Positions 1 through 12,179 of a DNA stretch of 64,000 nucleotides are shown in pieces. Below the pieces are notes generated by a model. That model ran no database searches, was not told the DNA's origin, and saw only the letters and a list, made by a program, of their open reading frames with translations. Both the position numbers and the translations under genes were made by a program. This stretch comes from Vitis vinifera (taxonomy: Eukaryota; Streptophyta; Magnoliopsida; Vitales; Vitaceae), in the NCBI RefSeq assembly GCF_030704535.1, contig NC_081818.1:571001-635000 (forward strand), read 5' to 3'. The first letter of the stretch is position 1, and every line of letters starts with the position of its first letter.

Positions 1-733
1 ACTCAAAGAAAAAATAGAAGCCTTCTACATATTAAAAGTAACGCAACACCGTATGCTTGCAGGTCGCCCCTTCAATATCTTCATAAATTAGGATTTGAAA
101 TAATACCCATTTCTAATGCCAGAGATTAACCACATGAACAATGCCATTGAATTGAGGGGTGTCATCCATTTGTTTCCATTCATTTTGAATAACCCACACC
201 TTCCATCAAAACCCATGGAGGAGATGAGATCCACTGGAGGCAAATGAAGTGAGTTTCTACCACCTGTAAGGTGAAAATTGATTAATATGGGCAAAGAGAT
301 ATGTGGGACCTACTCCTTACTAGCTCTCAGCATCAACCAGAAAGTAACCATGTCAACCGGCTGAAGTTAGGGTCTAATGACTCGAGTATATGGTTGGCAT
401 CAAGGAAAAACCTACATCCAAGTTCTTGTCAAAAAGAAGCTGCAAAACCTACGTTTTCTCATCTCAGTATCGGGGTTCTGAAAGATATGGATAGGAACCT
501 TTAAATAAAACTTAATTTCCAGCAATTTACAAACAAAGAGGTTTTAACTTACCCAGACTTCTTAGCACACAAGGAAAAATTGAAAACAAGGAAACAGAAG
601 TACAATGAGCCTTTTTGATATACCTTTGGGGCGAAGAGGCATGTACCATACTATGTTATACTACATCTGAGCTGCTGCTACTGCTGCTGTGCTTGGTTAA
701 GACTTGAGGGAAGTAGGCAAAATGCCCTGCAAT
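1..733. other. Non-coding flank downstream of SPT16
   Basis: This stretch lies 3' of the minus-strand SPT16 stop codon. About the first 150 bases beyond the stop (roughly 580-733) are probably its 3' UTR. Only short open frames occur, on both strands, without recognisable protein motifs or splice structure. I see no gene, tRNA or clear repeat here. Confidence 0.5.
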
Positions 734-3700
734 TTACCTCAATTTGGGTCTCTTGGGAAGACTGCCCCTGGTGCTTCTCTTTTCTGGTACCCGAGCCTTC
801 CCAAAGGCTTTCATCTTCCTCCTCTTTCTCTCCTCTTCACTGTCAGATTCGTCCCCTTTCTCTCGATCAGCATTGCTTGCTTCCCTCTCCAACTCTTCCC
901 ATGTCTTTCCCTGCTCCTCCTCTGAGTCTCCGTCTGAGTCCTCCTCAACATCATCCTCGGATTCCACCAATGACTCACTGTCATCACCCTCCTCTTCTGA
1001 TCCTGTGTCTGACTGCACATCTGAAGGCTCATACCCTTGGTCGGACTCCTGTGAGTTCTCGGAATCTGAATCACTAACTTCCAAGTTCAAAAATTCCCAT
1101 CCGCCATCCTCAATGAACTTTTCTGGATCTTCAGTTATAGTCTTCAGTATAGGTCGCCAGTTCAGATTCAACCTGCTCTCGTAATATTTGAGATCAGTTG
1201 TGTCAAGCCACTCCTTGATGCCATCTAGTGATGTGGAAGGGATTGAGTCAATCCTAAGTACATCCCTCTTGAAGTCCTTGAAAACAATTGTCATATCAAA
1301 ATTCTTTTGCCCGAGACCAACTCTCTCCAGGTTAACTATCTCAATCTCGCTTAGGGTGATTACAAGGAAGGGTGTCTCAATCAGCTCAACCAGACAGCTA
1401 GAAGTTGGGACAATAAAAGCCGAGGCTTTGTGAGGTACCCCATGGAAGCCAAGCTCTCTAAGAGGCTGATCAAACTCAAGGTCAAGCCCTTTAAATTGTG
1501 GTTGCCCCCATAGATCGTTAACCCTGTTCACAAAGTTCTGGAAGTCCATGTTAATTTTATTTTTTCGATCCCTCTCCCGCTGCTCTTCCTCAATCTCATC
1601 CGGGTCATAGGCTGATCTCTTTCCACCTCCCAGTGTCTGGACCACATCCATCACCTCAACAAAGAATTGCACATCTTTGGTTTTCTTGTTTCCCACCATG
1701 ATGTGATTGTGGAGATGGAAGTGCAGTAGAGTGATCATTTCCTTCTCTGCTGGCTGGAAGAATGCATGCTTGATGTTACCGTACATAATGTCCACACGTT
1801 CATCAGGCCTTGAGGTAGAATATCGGAACCCATTTGTGTGGGATTCTAGTGAACCAGTTAGCTTCCTTCCACGACCACCAAAAGAGGGGCGGATCCAAAG
1901 ATCAGACAATCTTATTGGCTTGAATCTGGTCCCTGCAAGTTGCAGCTTCTCTTGGGTAACTAACGTTGCTCTCTCAGCCCTTTCAGATTCCCTGGAGGCA
2001 ACCTGCCGGCGGAGGGTTTTAATCATCTGAACCACTTCACTTATGTGCCTAGGGTCCTTGGAGCGAAATGAAACCTCCTTGAGATAAATTGACCCTTGAA
2101 ACTTCATGGAGTTGGAGTCATGAGGACTGAAAGGGGTGCCAGGTACATTGAAGATTATTCGGATATAACATGTTCGATTAGTGTCCTGCTGGCTGGAGAC
2201 ACTCTTCACAGTTGCAACATGGAAAGGCACCATGCTTCCATAAATTGGCAAGAGGATGGCTTCATTCTTCTGGTCAACCTGAATCATCAATTCTTTTGGA
2301 GGGGGTAGATCATTGACATTCTTATATGCAATCAAATCTCCAGTGGCCTTCACTGCACCTCGATTATCCCCTGCCCCAGAACCTCCACCAGCAAGCCTCC
2401 TAGCAGTTTCTTCATTCTTCTGGCGGGCAAGTTCAGCCTGGTGCTGCCTCCGCAGCTCCTCCTTTGACATCTCCTGGTTATCAGACCTAAGTGTTGCCTT
2501 AGATGATACGGCCTCACCACCATTAGCCTCAGGTTTGACTTTTGGCCTCTCTTCTTCTTCTTCATCATCATCCTCATTGAATGAGTATGCTACATCCTTC
2601 ACTGCTTTGGAACTTATAGAAGTCACAACTTCTGGGCCTTTTTCACCAACAATAACAGAATCTGCAAGCAGCACAGAAAATTTCTGGGTCTTTGGATTGT
2701 TGGTGTCTGTCTGCAAGTTCTGAAATCCCAGAGACACGTTGAAAACCATGCCTGGTTTTAATACCCGGTCATTCTTGGCATTAAGATTCAATCCTGATTC
2801 ACGGAACTCAAGGCCAATTCCAGTTCCTGCAGATTTTGTCAAGTTGGAAACCAATTCAGGAGCATCCTTCTCAACCACTGCAAGTGCTGCTTGGTATGCA
2901 GCACTGACTTTGTTCCCAGGTTTCAAGGCACCAATTGCTGCTTCATGGGCTTTAAGGAGGACCTCATATGCCTTGCTCTGCATAGCATTTGCATCAATCA
3001 AGAAGGTCCGAGCAACATTAGAGCAATAGCTATTGTAGCGGGAACCAATGGCACAAATGATCACACTAGTTGAGTCATAGTAAAGATTCTCATCATTGCT
3101 TGAAGCACTTGGCCTGAGATCAAACTCCCCACCACTCTGAAAAATTGGAGGGTAACAAATATCAACATTCTCAGCTTTCAGCTTCACCTTAACTCTTGCA
3201 GGTTCCAATATAGCCTTCTCCGTGTCATCCATTAATGAAGAATGGGAAACCTTTTTTTCCTCATCAATGACCTTTTCAAGCTTTGGGACCACAAAATGCT
3301 TCATGACTGATGAAGTCAAGAATGCAGCTTTCTTCACATTTGTTAGCTCAGTGCTGTCCTTCATAGCAAACAGATCTGAAAACCCATTTGTTATATCACT
3401 GAGCTGGAAATCTGCATTTTTTAATTTCTCAGTCCACATCTCCAAAAGTTTCCCTTCTGGAGCCTCCCTTCCTATGTGTCCAACCACAGGAGTATCGTGA
3501 GAACTGGAATTTGCGCGAACAGCACGGAATATAGCATCCATTAGTCCAGTTCCATCATCACTTTTGGCCTTCACATGCATGACAACTTCCACACCAACAG
3601 CCTCCTTGGCAGATTTTCTCACAACTTCAAGCAGAGAGGCCTTTTTCTGGCTACACAAGAAATGAATTTGTTTCTTCATGAAAACCATTATTGTCTCTGG

Positions 3701-3967
3701 GAACTCATAACCAAGCAACCAAATGTTCAGTGCCGAGGATTTTAGGTACCGAAGATCATCCGAAGCTGGAGGTGTTGCTATTGCAAGAGCATCAGAAGAA
3801 CCCCAAAGATCACTACTGTGTTCTTTCCAATGTGAATACAAAGTTTTCAACCGTTTAGTGAAGTTATCCAGATTGATAGCATAAGGACTGGCGGCTCCCG
3901 ATGCCTTGCCATCTGAAGGTTTGGCATTACCATTTCGATGTTCAGCCATTGACAACTGTTCAAACAC
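734..3967 (-). CDS. SPT16: FACT complex subunit SPT16 (histone chaperone)
   Basis: Complete 1077-aa frame in a single coding exon, about the usual length of plant SPT16. The family pairs with SSRP1 to form FACT, which displaces and redeposits H2A-H2B in front of and behind RNA polymerase II in the nucleus. Visible order: an N-terminal aminopeptidase-like (M24-fold, non-catalytic) region over about residues 25-440; a charged linker near 460-540 with a run of acidic residues; a dimerisation and Rtt106-like middle region from about 540 to 950; and a strongly acidic Ser/Asp/Glu tail from residue 962. The tail ends in basic clusters (RKRRKMK, PKRPKLR) that look like a nuclear localisation signal. 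The ATG at 3967 is the first in the frame and opens the conserved N-terminal region. The gene is divergent from the RPAP2-type gene. Identity is very secure; the extent of the 5' leader is inferred. Confidence 0.97.
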   Translation of the reverse strand: MFEQLSMAEHRNGNAKPSDGKASGAASPYAINLDNFTKRLKTLYSHWKEHSSDLWGSSDALAIATPPASDDLRYLKSSALNIWLLGYEFPETIMVFMKKQIHFLCSQKKASLLEVVRKSAKEAVGVEVVMHVKAKSDDGTGLMDAIFRAVRANSSSHDTPVVGHIGREAPEGKLLEMWTEKLKNADFQLSDITNGFSDLFAMKDSTELTNVKKAAFLTSSVMKHFVVPKLEKVIDEEKKVSHSSLMDDTEKAILEPARVKVKLKAENVDICYPPIFQSGGEFDLRPSASSNDENLYYDSTSVIICAIGSRYNSYCSNVARTFLIDANAMQSKAYEVLLKAHEAAIGALKPGNKVSAAYQAALAVVEKDAPELVSNLTKSAGTGIGLEFRESGLNLNAKNDRVLKPGMVFNVSLGFQNLQTDTNNPKTQKFSVLLADSVIVGEKGPEVVTSISSKAVKDVAYSFNEDDDEEEEERPKVKPEANGGEAVSSKATLRSDNQEMSKEELRRQHQAELARQKNEETARRLAGGGSGAGDNRGAVKATGDLIAYKNVNDLPPPKELMIQVDQKNEAILLPIYGSMVPFHVATVKSVSSQQDTNRTCYIRIIFNVPGTPFSPHDSNSMKFQGSIYLKEVSFRSKDPRHISEVVQMIKTLRRQVASRESERAERATLVTQEKLQLAGTRFKPIRLSDLWIRPSFGGRGRKLTGSLESHTNGFRYSTSRPDERVDIMYGNIKHAFFQPAEKEMITLLHFHLHNHIMVGNKKTKDVQFFVEVMDVVQTLGGGKRSAYDPDEIEEEQRERDRKNKINMDFQNFVNRVNDLWGQPQFKGLDLEFDQPLRELGFHGVPHKASAFIVPTSSCLVELIETPFLVITLSEIEIVNLERVGLGQKNFDMTIVFKDFKRDVLRIDSIPSTSLDGIKEWLDTTDLKYYESRLNLNWRPILKTITEDPEKFIEDGGWEFLNLEVSDSDSENSQESDQGYEPSDVQSDTGSEEEGDDSESLVESEDDVEEDSDGDSEEEQGKTWEELEREASNADREKGDESDSEEERKRRKMKAFGKARVPEKRSTRGSLPKRPKLR

Positions 3968-5355
3968 AGGGCTTCAACACTTTGTGTACTTGGATCAGCA
4001 TAAACTGCGGAAATTAATAAATAATAATCAGTTCCCCTCCTCTCTCTCCATGAGAACTTCAGATTATAAGGAACAAACTAAACAAAAACTAATAGTAAAA
4101 CTCCTAGCAATATTTACATGTAAAGGGCATCAAAATAACTTAAATCCACAACATAGCTTATTCATATGCCAATGAATCTGGAATCAAATCTAAATATATT
4201 TAAATTCCAGACCCCTCACACCCTCAAGTCCACAGAACAGTTAAAGCAAAGGTTTTGAATCCTGCAGCAATGGATTCCAAATCGATCCAAACCAGTGCAT
4301 CCAAATGCAGCTTCACAGACAGTTGGGTTGTTGAAAAATGTTACAAAGAAAAATAATGAAAAGTTGGAATCTAATAATATGTAGCGGCTGAAATGGGTAT
4401 CATAGGATCCCAAATTTTTATTTATTTATTTATTTATTCAAATTTTCGTTCATTTCTACGTAACCACTCAGACCATTAGATCAAAATTTTAAACTTTTAT
4501 GCCAGCCCCAAGCAACACCTCTGTGTTCGCACTTATGCACAAATATCATGCAGAATAGAATAACTTGGAATCTTCCGAAAGTCCATAATCCAATTGGTGA
4601 AATGCCACTTAAGATTACGAAAATAGAAAAACTTGAGAAATAATAAAATAAAATAAAATTTCACCCTTTAAAAAGGCAAAAGCCTCGCCTTCTCAGGTCG
4701 CAAAAAAGAAAAACCTAAAAATTCAAAATTTTTAACGCTTTTCCTTTCACCACTTTTTCTACGAAAATTTGCACATTTCCTCAGCATCCAAACAATGAAA
4801 CAAAACATAATCAAAAGTGATGTCAAACAACCCAATACAAATAGATTACCATAAACGAATCCACAAAACGATTCCCAATCAATTCTTCATCTTTGCTCTT
4901 GATCCACCATTTCTGCCACCAAAACACTGAAATTTGAAGTCAAATTTCAGTTTGCAAGCTTCTGAATCTGAAAATAATAACAATAACAGCAAAAACAAAA
5001 AAAACAAAAAAAATCACCAAAAATGAAGATCACAATACCGCTCACGTTCCCACTAAAAAGCCCCAAGATTGTGGAATTAGTTACCGCTTTTCTCGAGCCT
5101 TTGGGACTCTAAAACTGATCGAAAAATAAAAACTTAGGGTTAGGGTTTGGTGAACTTCACAAATGGGAGAAGGTGAAGGGAGAAAAACTGGATAAAAAAA
5201 GTGACTCTAAAGACAACGAAAGAGAAAACATTTGATAAATGAAAGAGGAAAATCGAAGAAACACGAAGAGAAAATCGAAGATTTTGAGAGAAACTGAGAG
5301 AACTGTTGAGAATTGGAGGAGTAGACAATGGCGAAGATCGAACGAAGCTAAAGAG
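3968..5355 (-). other. SPT16 5' leader with a probable UTR intron
   Basis: The ATG of SPT16 is about 1.4 kb from its likely TATA box, so a leader intron is expected. A fitting acceptor (GAACAG) lies about 6 bases before the ATG, and a donor (GCG/GTAACT) lies near 5085 on the minus strand. This gives a leader exon of about 270 bases and an intron of about 1.1 kb. The intron region is AT-rich and shows no coding potential. The exact borders are inference and need transcript reads. Confidence 0.4.
5134..5150 (-). promoter_or_regulatory. Double telo-box in SPT16 leader
   Basis: The minus strand reads CCAAACCCTAACCCTAA, two overlapping copies of the plant telo-box (AAACCCTA). In plants this motif is common just downstream of transcription starts of growth-related housekeeping genes. 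It sits about 200 bases downstream of the inferred SPT16 start. A further single telo-box (AAACCCTAA, plus strand) lies at 5694-5702 in the leader intron of the divergent gene. Confidence 0.6.
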
Positions 5356-5383
5356 CGGATTGGAGTCGAGCCCTTGGAAAACG

Positions 5384-5494
5384 ATTTATATAGGAGTGGA
5401 TAATTACCATAGATACCCCTCACTTTCCATGAATTTACTGAAAATGCCACCCTAGGTCCGAAATTACGAAAACACCCCTTTCCGCCTATAAATA
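5384..5494. promoter_or_regulatory. Bidirectional core promoter with opposed TATA boxes
   Basis: Two TATA-like boxes face away from each other. TATATAAAT on the minus strand (5384-5392) fits SPT16, with a start expected near 5355. TATAAATA on the plus strand (5487-5494) fits the RPAP2-type gene, with a start expected near 5520. The boxes are about 100 bases apart, so the two genes share one compact promoter. The start sites are inferred from TATA spacing. Confidence 0.6.
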
Positions 5495-5514
5495 TGCCCA
5501 AATCGAATAGCCCC

Positions 5515-6172
5515 AAGTTCCAGGTAGGGGGATATGGAGCTTCCTTCGCCTCCAAGCTCGGTTTTTTAGAGAGAGAAAGTGAACCTTCGATATCGGTTTC
5601 TTGATTTTTTTTTATTTTTTTTCATTCACTATTACCGGTGAGAAAATTTGCATCTTATAAGTATAGTATTTGTTTGTTTGCTGGGAATCCCTAAAACCCT
5701 AATCCTAATATGACTGTACCTCAAAAAACCTAAGCTTCCCAATCAAATTTCTTCGTCATTCGTACTTTTCCTTTTGTTTTTACTGTTCTAGCATGAGCTT
5801 TTTTGCATTAGATTTTTTTACTTGTGCTATCACTCTCATTGTTCAGTCAGGGCATTCAATTTTTGTAATGGGTGTATCACACTATTTTCAAATTGTTCAT
5901 TTCAATACACGCCTGTGGTGTGGAATTTTACAAATTAAGGTTGAGACTCAATCATAGGTCTTGGGTACACCCATTTTAGTGATTGTTCGATATGATTCAT
6001 AATTGGGGTGTATTTAGCTTCTTTGAGTTTTGCTTCCATTTTATTGGATGACATCGATGGTTGTAAGATTTATTATGTCTTTTTAAATTTCATGTTATCT
6101 ATTCACAAAAACAGCTTAGATTGTGAATTATATTGATACTTGTTGGTGCTTTTCTTTTGAAGTTTTTTGTGA
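5515..6172 (+). other. 5' leader of the RPAP2-type gene with a probable intron
   Basis: The leader is inferred to start near 5520. A good donor (ACCG/GTGAGA, intron from 5638) and an acceptor (TTTTGAAG, ending at about 6162) would remove about 525 bases and join the leader about 10 bases before the ATG at 6173. The removed segment is T-rich, as plant introns are, and holds a telo-box at 5694-5702. Confidence 0.4.
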
Positions 6173-9100
6173 ATGGCGGGGGATCAGCCTATTGCTGTGA
6201 AAGATGCAGTACACAAGCTGCAACTGTTCCTTCTTGAAGGAATTCAAAATGAAAACCAACTATTTGCAGCTGGGTCTTTGATGTCCCGGAGTGACTATGA
6301 AGATGTTGTGACTGAGCGTACGATTGCAAATTTGTGTGGTTATCCTCTCTGCAGCAATTCTCTGCCATCAGAGAGGCTGCGGAAAGGCCATTACCGCATT
6401 TCGCTGAAGGAGCACAAGGTTTATGACCTCCATGAGACGTACATGTACTGCTCGTCTGGTTGTGTGGTTAACAGCAGATCATTTGCAGGGAGTTTGCAGG
6501 AAGAGAGGTGCTCAGTTTTAAACTCAGAGAGAATTAATGGAATTCTGAGGTTGTTTGGGGAATCAAGCTTGGAATCCAATAAGATTTTGGGAAAACATGG
6601 GGATTTAGGGTTGTCGGAATTGAAGATACGTGAGAATGTTGAAAAGAAAGCTGGGGAAGTGTCTATGGAAGACTGGATCGGTCCATCAAATGCAATTGAA
6701 GGTTATGTTCCACAGAGGGATCGCAATTTGAAGCCCAAAAATATTAAAAATCGTAAAGAAGGTAAAGAAAGATGGAAAATGCATTTTGTTAACATGGTGA
6801 TCTGTTATCTCAATTTTCTGATACATGTGCAATCATCAGAATTATATATTCAAAAACCCACCCTTTTATTTGGTTGTAGGGTAAATGATTGGAAAAAAGA
6901 GGCATGGTTTTCAGTTCTATGCTTTTGATTGCTTTATAAAGAACTGCAGTCAACTAATCCAAATAGTTGTAATACATTTGGTCAAGGACTTTTGGTTTCT
7001 AATATTCAACATTATGGTTTCTTCCCCACCTCGTCCCATTTCTCAGAAATCATAAGTAGTATAAATGGCTTGCTAATGTTGGATTGTTATCTTGGAGTTG
7101 CATTGTTTTAGTTTGTACGAGGCATTTATTTTTTCTTCATTCACCAAAAAATGAGCTTGAATTGTATATTTCAGGGTCTAAATCTAGCAACTCCAAGATG
7201 GACAGTGGAAAAAATTTTGTGATTGATGAGATGGACTTTGTCCGTACCATAATCACCGAGGATGAGTACAGCATTTCAAAAAGTTCTAAAGGTTTGAAAG
7301 ACACTACTTCCCATGCAAAATCAAAAGAACCAAAAGAAAAGGCAAGCATAGGGGATCAACTTTCCATGTTAGAAAAGTCAGCTCCTCCTATACAGAATGA
7401 TTCTGAAAGTAAATTAAGAGAATCAAAAGGGAGGAGGAGTAGGGTTATTTTCAAAGATGAGTTCAGCACAGCGGAAGTTCCTTCAGTTCCCAGCCAAAGT
7501 GGTTCTGAGTTAAATGGTGTGAAAGGGAAGGAGGAATATCATACTGAAAATGCAGCACAATTGGGTCCCACCAAGCTAAAATCCTGTCTGAAACCTTCAG
7601 GTGGAAAAAAAGTAACTCGCTCTGTTACTTGGGCTGATGAGAAAATGGACAGTGCAGACAGTAGAGATTTTTGTAAAGTGAGGGAATTGGAGGTCAAGAA
7701 AGAAGATCCTAATGGGTTAGGGGATATAGATGTGGGAGATGATGATAATGCTTTAAGATTTGCATCAGCAGAAGCATGTGCAATAGCATTGAGCCAGGCA
7801 GCAGAAGCTGTTGCATCTGGAGAAACTGATATGACTGATGCTGGTACTCCATTACACTCTTTTTTTAGATTTCTAGGCTTACCTTTTTGGTTTTAAGTGG
7901 CTAACTACATGAAGGTTTTTGGCTATTTGCACATTCTCTTTGTTTTGATTTCCAGTGTCTGAAGCTAGAATTATCATATTGCCACATCCACGTGATATGG
8001 ATGAAGGGGAATCTCTAAAGGATGCTGATTTGCTTGAACCTGAACCAGTTCCTTTGAAGTGGCCAATAAAACCTGGAATTTCACATTCAGATATATTTGA
8101 TTCTGATGATTCTTGGTATGATACGCCACCAGAAGGGTTCAGTTTGACTGTAAGTTCCTTGTTCAACTTATTGCAATTTCTATTGTTTCTAACCATTTTA
8201 AGTTATGCTTGAGTTCACATCCTTTTGGTATCTTTCAGTTGTCACCATTTGCAACAATGTGGATGGCACTCTTTGCATGGATAACATCATCTTCTATTGC
8301 TTATATATATGGACGGGATGAAAGTTTCCATGAGGAGTATTTATCAGTTAATGGAAGGGAGTATCCCAAAAAAATTGTTTTGACTGATGGCCGTTCTTCT
8401 GAAATTAAGCAAACTCTAGCGGGTTGTCTGGCTCGGGCTTTGCCTGGACTTGTTGCAGATCTCAGATTGCCAATACCAGTGTCAAATCTGGAGCAGGGAG
8501 TGGTATTAATTCTGAACTCGTCATTGTGTTTAACACTTTTGTGTTATATGATGAAGGAACTTGCACCAGGTCATCCTCATAATTGGATTAAGAAAGATGA
8601 ATGTTGATTCAGATCTTTGGGAAATATTTTTGTTTTTTACATTTTAACTCTGCAAGTTAAGTCTGATTTTTTTGGATGAGCTAAATTGCTGCATTTCTTA
8701 GTTTAACTCTGCAAGGATAAAGTCTAACTAAAAATGGTGTATGCTAGTGTTGGTTTCTTGTTGCTGAGATCCATGCTCACATGGCTACCTTGAACAAAAT
8801 CTACATTCAAGTTAGTTCTTTATTAATATCATCCATATTGTAGCCATTTGTGAATTCTCAGCCTTCATTACTCAAAACCATAAGATGACAGAAAAAGTAA
8901 TTATTATGTTAGATTCTCTCACGTGCTTATAAAAAAAATTAGTTAAATTCTCTCACAAAAGAAAATAAAATAAAATAAAACATATTTTTCTTATGCCACA
9001 GCACTTAGATTTGTGTTTCTTTTCCATTGGTTTTGTAGGCGAAACCAGCACTAATAATTTTATATGCAGGGGCGCTTGTTGGATACGATGTCTTTTGTTG

Positions 9101-10547
9101 ATGCACTTCCATCATTCAGAATGAAACAGTGGCAAGTGATTGTTCTTTTGTTTATCGATGCCCTCTCTGTTTGTCAGATTCCTGCACTTACTCCACACAT
9201 GATAAGTAAGAGGATGTTGTTTCCAAAGGTGAGAGCAACACTACAAAGTTTTTTCTGTTATCTTCATTTATAATGGAAATAAATGAGAGATGCGTTAAGC
9301 TTAACTCCTTGTAAGCTTTTGCTACCTTCATGAATCCTGAAATCTACATATTGGAAATTGAGGTCTGCATATCAACTAATTCTATGGATCCATTGAGCTA
9401 AACCACCAAGTCATTTTGGGTGATGATTTGCCTCCAGTGGATCAATTTGCCCATTTCCCTTTTAACTGGAAGTTATAGGCTCATTTGATTCTGGTGTTTG
9501 TGTTTAAGGATATGGACAAAGAATCATCAATTCTTGTATTGAAGACATTGACACAACTTTACACTTGAACACAGATTCATGATGTTGGACCCAATTCCAA
9601 ACAACACTACCCTCAACTCCCTAAAAAAATGAATAAATAAAACAAAAATCTAGATACGTGGACACTGGGTTTTGCATGTGAAAGGGCCATGGTCACTTAC
9701 CTTTGCTAGATGGGTTCAAATGTCCATAATATTGACACCGTAATATCCTATTGTCCCCAAGCACCACTGCTTTCATAAATTTGTCAGTCAATGAAGAAAG
9801 TAACAAACATTTACTGTGTCCCAATAAAAAAATGCACCATAACCACATTCTTTAGCAAGTTTCAGAAACAAACAAAAGCGATCAGGCTTACAGCATCCGA
9901 TCTGGTATCAAACCTTGTATTTTTGTGGTCATGCATTGTGTACTCAATGCAGGAATGCTAATTATTCATCTGCAGAAGTGTCCCACACATCACTGTCTAT
10001 TGCATATGCACAAGATGTATCATGGCCTTGCAGTAGGGACTCTGAAGCTTCTTAAACCTTCTAGGGATTGTATTACCCAACCATTAAAGATGATTTCTAG
10101 CCACTCAACTTCTCCATAAGGATGTGAATATTTTAAGGTGACCAGTGGAGTAGGGGTATATGAGAGTGTCATATTTAGATTCATGGTACTTACAATGATG
10201 AAATTAGGATAAGGAACTTGCCTTTGTTGAATCCAAACTTAAGCATGCCTAGTTTTCTTTGCCTTCTTTTTCAGGAAAGAGAAAAATATAATGTTTGAAC
10301 TGAAGGATAAAATACCTAGTTTTCTTTGCCTTCAGTTATCAATTGTTCTCAAAACAGATTTCTGAGAATTGTTCTAAAAACATGATGTTTTCTGGAAGCA
10401 TATGTTAACATTACTTCACCCTTTTTTCTTGTGGCTAAACAGGTGTTCGATGCTGCTCAAGTAAGCGCAGAAGAATATGAAGTTATGAAGGATCTCATCA
10501 TCCCTCTTGGCCGAGTACCTCAGTTCTCTGCACAAAGTGGGGGTTAA
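6173..10547 (+). CDS. RPAP2: RPAP2/RTR1-type RNA polymerase II CTD phosphatase
   Basis: Six coding exons: 6173-6761, 7175-7843, 7956-8149, 8239-8502, 9070-9228, 10443-10547. All junctions keep frame and give 659 aa. The family (yeast Rtr1, human RPAP2, Arabidopsis RIMA) binds Pol II, removes Ser5 phosphate from the CTD repeat and helps bring Pol II into the nucleus. The RTR1 zinc-binding module is at residues 50-100, with C55/C60 and C93/C97. The middle is polar, low-complexity sequence. The conserved plant C-terminal region lies in exons 3-6 and includes the [16 protein letters not shown] segment. The ATG was chosen because it opens directly into the KDAVHKLQL helix that precedes the RTR1 domain. 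The gene shares a promoter with SPT16. Phosphatase activity in the family is itself debated, so binding to Pol II is the safer claim. Confidence 0.93.
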
Positions 10548-12099
10548 ACAAAAATGTCAGACTCCATCACTACAAGTACGCAGCTACTGCTACTTAAATC
10601 GCTTTGCTCTCCAATCTGATTGATCTGTATGCTTTTGAACATCATCTTTTCTGTAGCTGGGGGCTTGTTTTATTTTTCAACCACCCCCCCAACTAAAGAT
10701 TGATGTGGGATTATTGGTTCAGCATGGACATTAAGCTAGTTAACCAGTGAATTTAACACTCTGGTTAGGTTTTTCGGATAGGAGAAGAGAAAAAATGCAT
10801 TTGGTGCTGCCTCTTGTACTATACAGTAGGAATGGCAGAGTTTAGATTTTGCCCAGAGTTTTTGCACATATACTGGAGCAGAATGTGTGATCAACTAGCT
10901 TTTGTTTCCAAAGGATAGCTCATGTTTCTATACACAAAACTCTTGATACTCAACTTCAAGGCAGCATGTGAACAAGAATAAATCATTTTACTTTGTATTT
11001 TCAACTTATTTAATCTTTATATATCAAAGTTAAAATAAGAAAATTAAATTTGAAGTTGTATATAACAATAGTTTATTAATTTTATATTTATTTTTTTTAT
11101 ATATTTTTCTTTTCTATTTTCTTTCTTTCGCCCTTTCCCTCTAATCTTTCCTAAACCAAATATAGTCTTAATAAATTTGGATGGAAAACTATTTTTTTGA
11201 ATTTTTTTTATGAAAAAAAAATGTGATTTTTGTGAATAAATTTGAGATAGTTTTTGTAGTATTATGAAGGACAATTGGAAATATAAGTGCACAATGTTTT
11301 CATGGTGTCCTTTGGATACATTATTGTCTTTTGCTTTTAAAAATATAAAAAAAAAATTCTTTAAAATTTTGAAAGCGATTTTTAAGATAAAAGATAAGTT
11401 CAATCCACGATAATCTAAATTTATCCGGAGATACCTAAAATAAAATAAAAATAAAAATAAAAATTAAAGTTTTTTATTTTAAAAATAATAAATAAGAAGT
11501 GAATTTCAAAGTATTGTCTTTTTTATTTTTTAAAAATAAAAAAATTTATTATTATTATTTTATAAAATATAATAATCCTTAAAAGCTTAGCTTAAAAGGA
11601 TAATGGTTTTTTAAAATTTCACATATTAAAAAAATTATTTTTTAAATCTGTGAAAAATTATTTTTTTTTATGAATATAAAGTAAGTTTATATTTTTCTAT
11701 AAAAAAATTTATATTTTATATAAGGTTTAAAAAGGATGAAAAATTAGAAAGTGTATGATTGTGTTTTCACCTTTTTTTTATTTGTACTTTTTAAAAATAA
11801 AAATGAATTTATATTTGGTTCTCGTAGAGGGAGCGAAATGTGCTTAAACAGATGGGGCCTTGGAAATGAAATTGCAAGGGAATCTTTTTTTGTATTTTTT
11901 CGTGTGGATGAGTAGAAGACTAGGAACCCAATTTTGTATTCTTTGTATTTTTCTAATCAAAGAGCTGTACCGGTCCACCCTCGCCTAGAAATTGAACGAC
12001 CTAAGAAGATGAAAGGGAGAGTCATTGTTGAATTGAACAAAAATGGGGTAGACTTGAATCTTGTTCCTCCATAATTCAATCAATTTGATGATATATTTA
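10548..12099. other. 3' UTR and AT-rich spacer
   Basis: The first 300-450 bases are probably the 3' UTR of the RPAP2-type gene. From about 10990 the sequence is very AT-rich (A/T runs, AATAAA-like tracts) with no coding signal. The 119-aa minus-strand open frame near 11.1-11.4 kb is Lys/Phe/Ile-rich and looks like a by-product of composition. Confidence 0.5.
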
Positions 12100-12179
12100 G
12101 GTGGTGTTTGTTTTTTGGCTGAATAGAAAAAAATCAAAATATTCGGCATTTTCTATTCAGCCAAAAAACAAACACCACC
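12100..12179. mobile_element. 80-bp hairpin MITE, TTA target duplication
   Basis: Two perfect 31-base inverted arms (12100-12130 and 12149-12179) flank an 18-base loop. The ends read GGTGGTGTTTG and CAAACACCACC. TTA lies on both sides (12097-12099 and 12180-12182), the target duplication expected of PIF/Harbinger (Tourist-like) elements. It has no coding capacity. Similar ends recur at 42.2 and 55.5 kb. Confidence 0.7.

Noticed and set aside
811-2723. Open frames on the plus strand opposite SPT16 (for example 146 and 136 codons)
   Set aside because: They are antisense shadows of the SPT16 exon; Ser/Pro-rich composition mirrors the acidic tail on the other strand.
11044-11403. 119-codon Lys/Phe-rich open frame
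   Set aside because: It reflects A/T-rich DNA without domain, splice or promoter signals.
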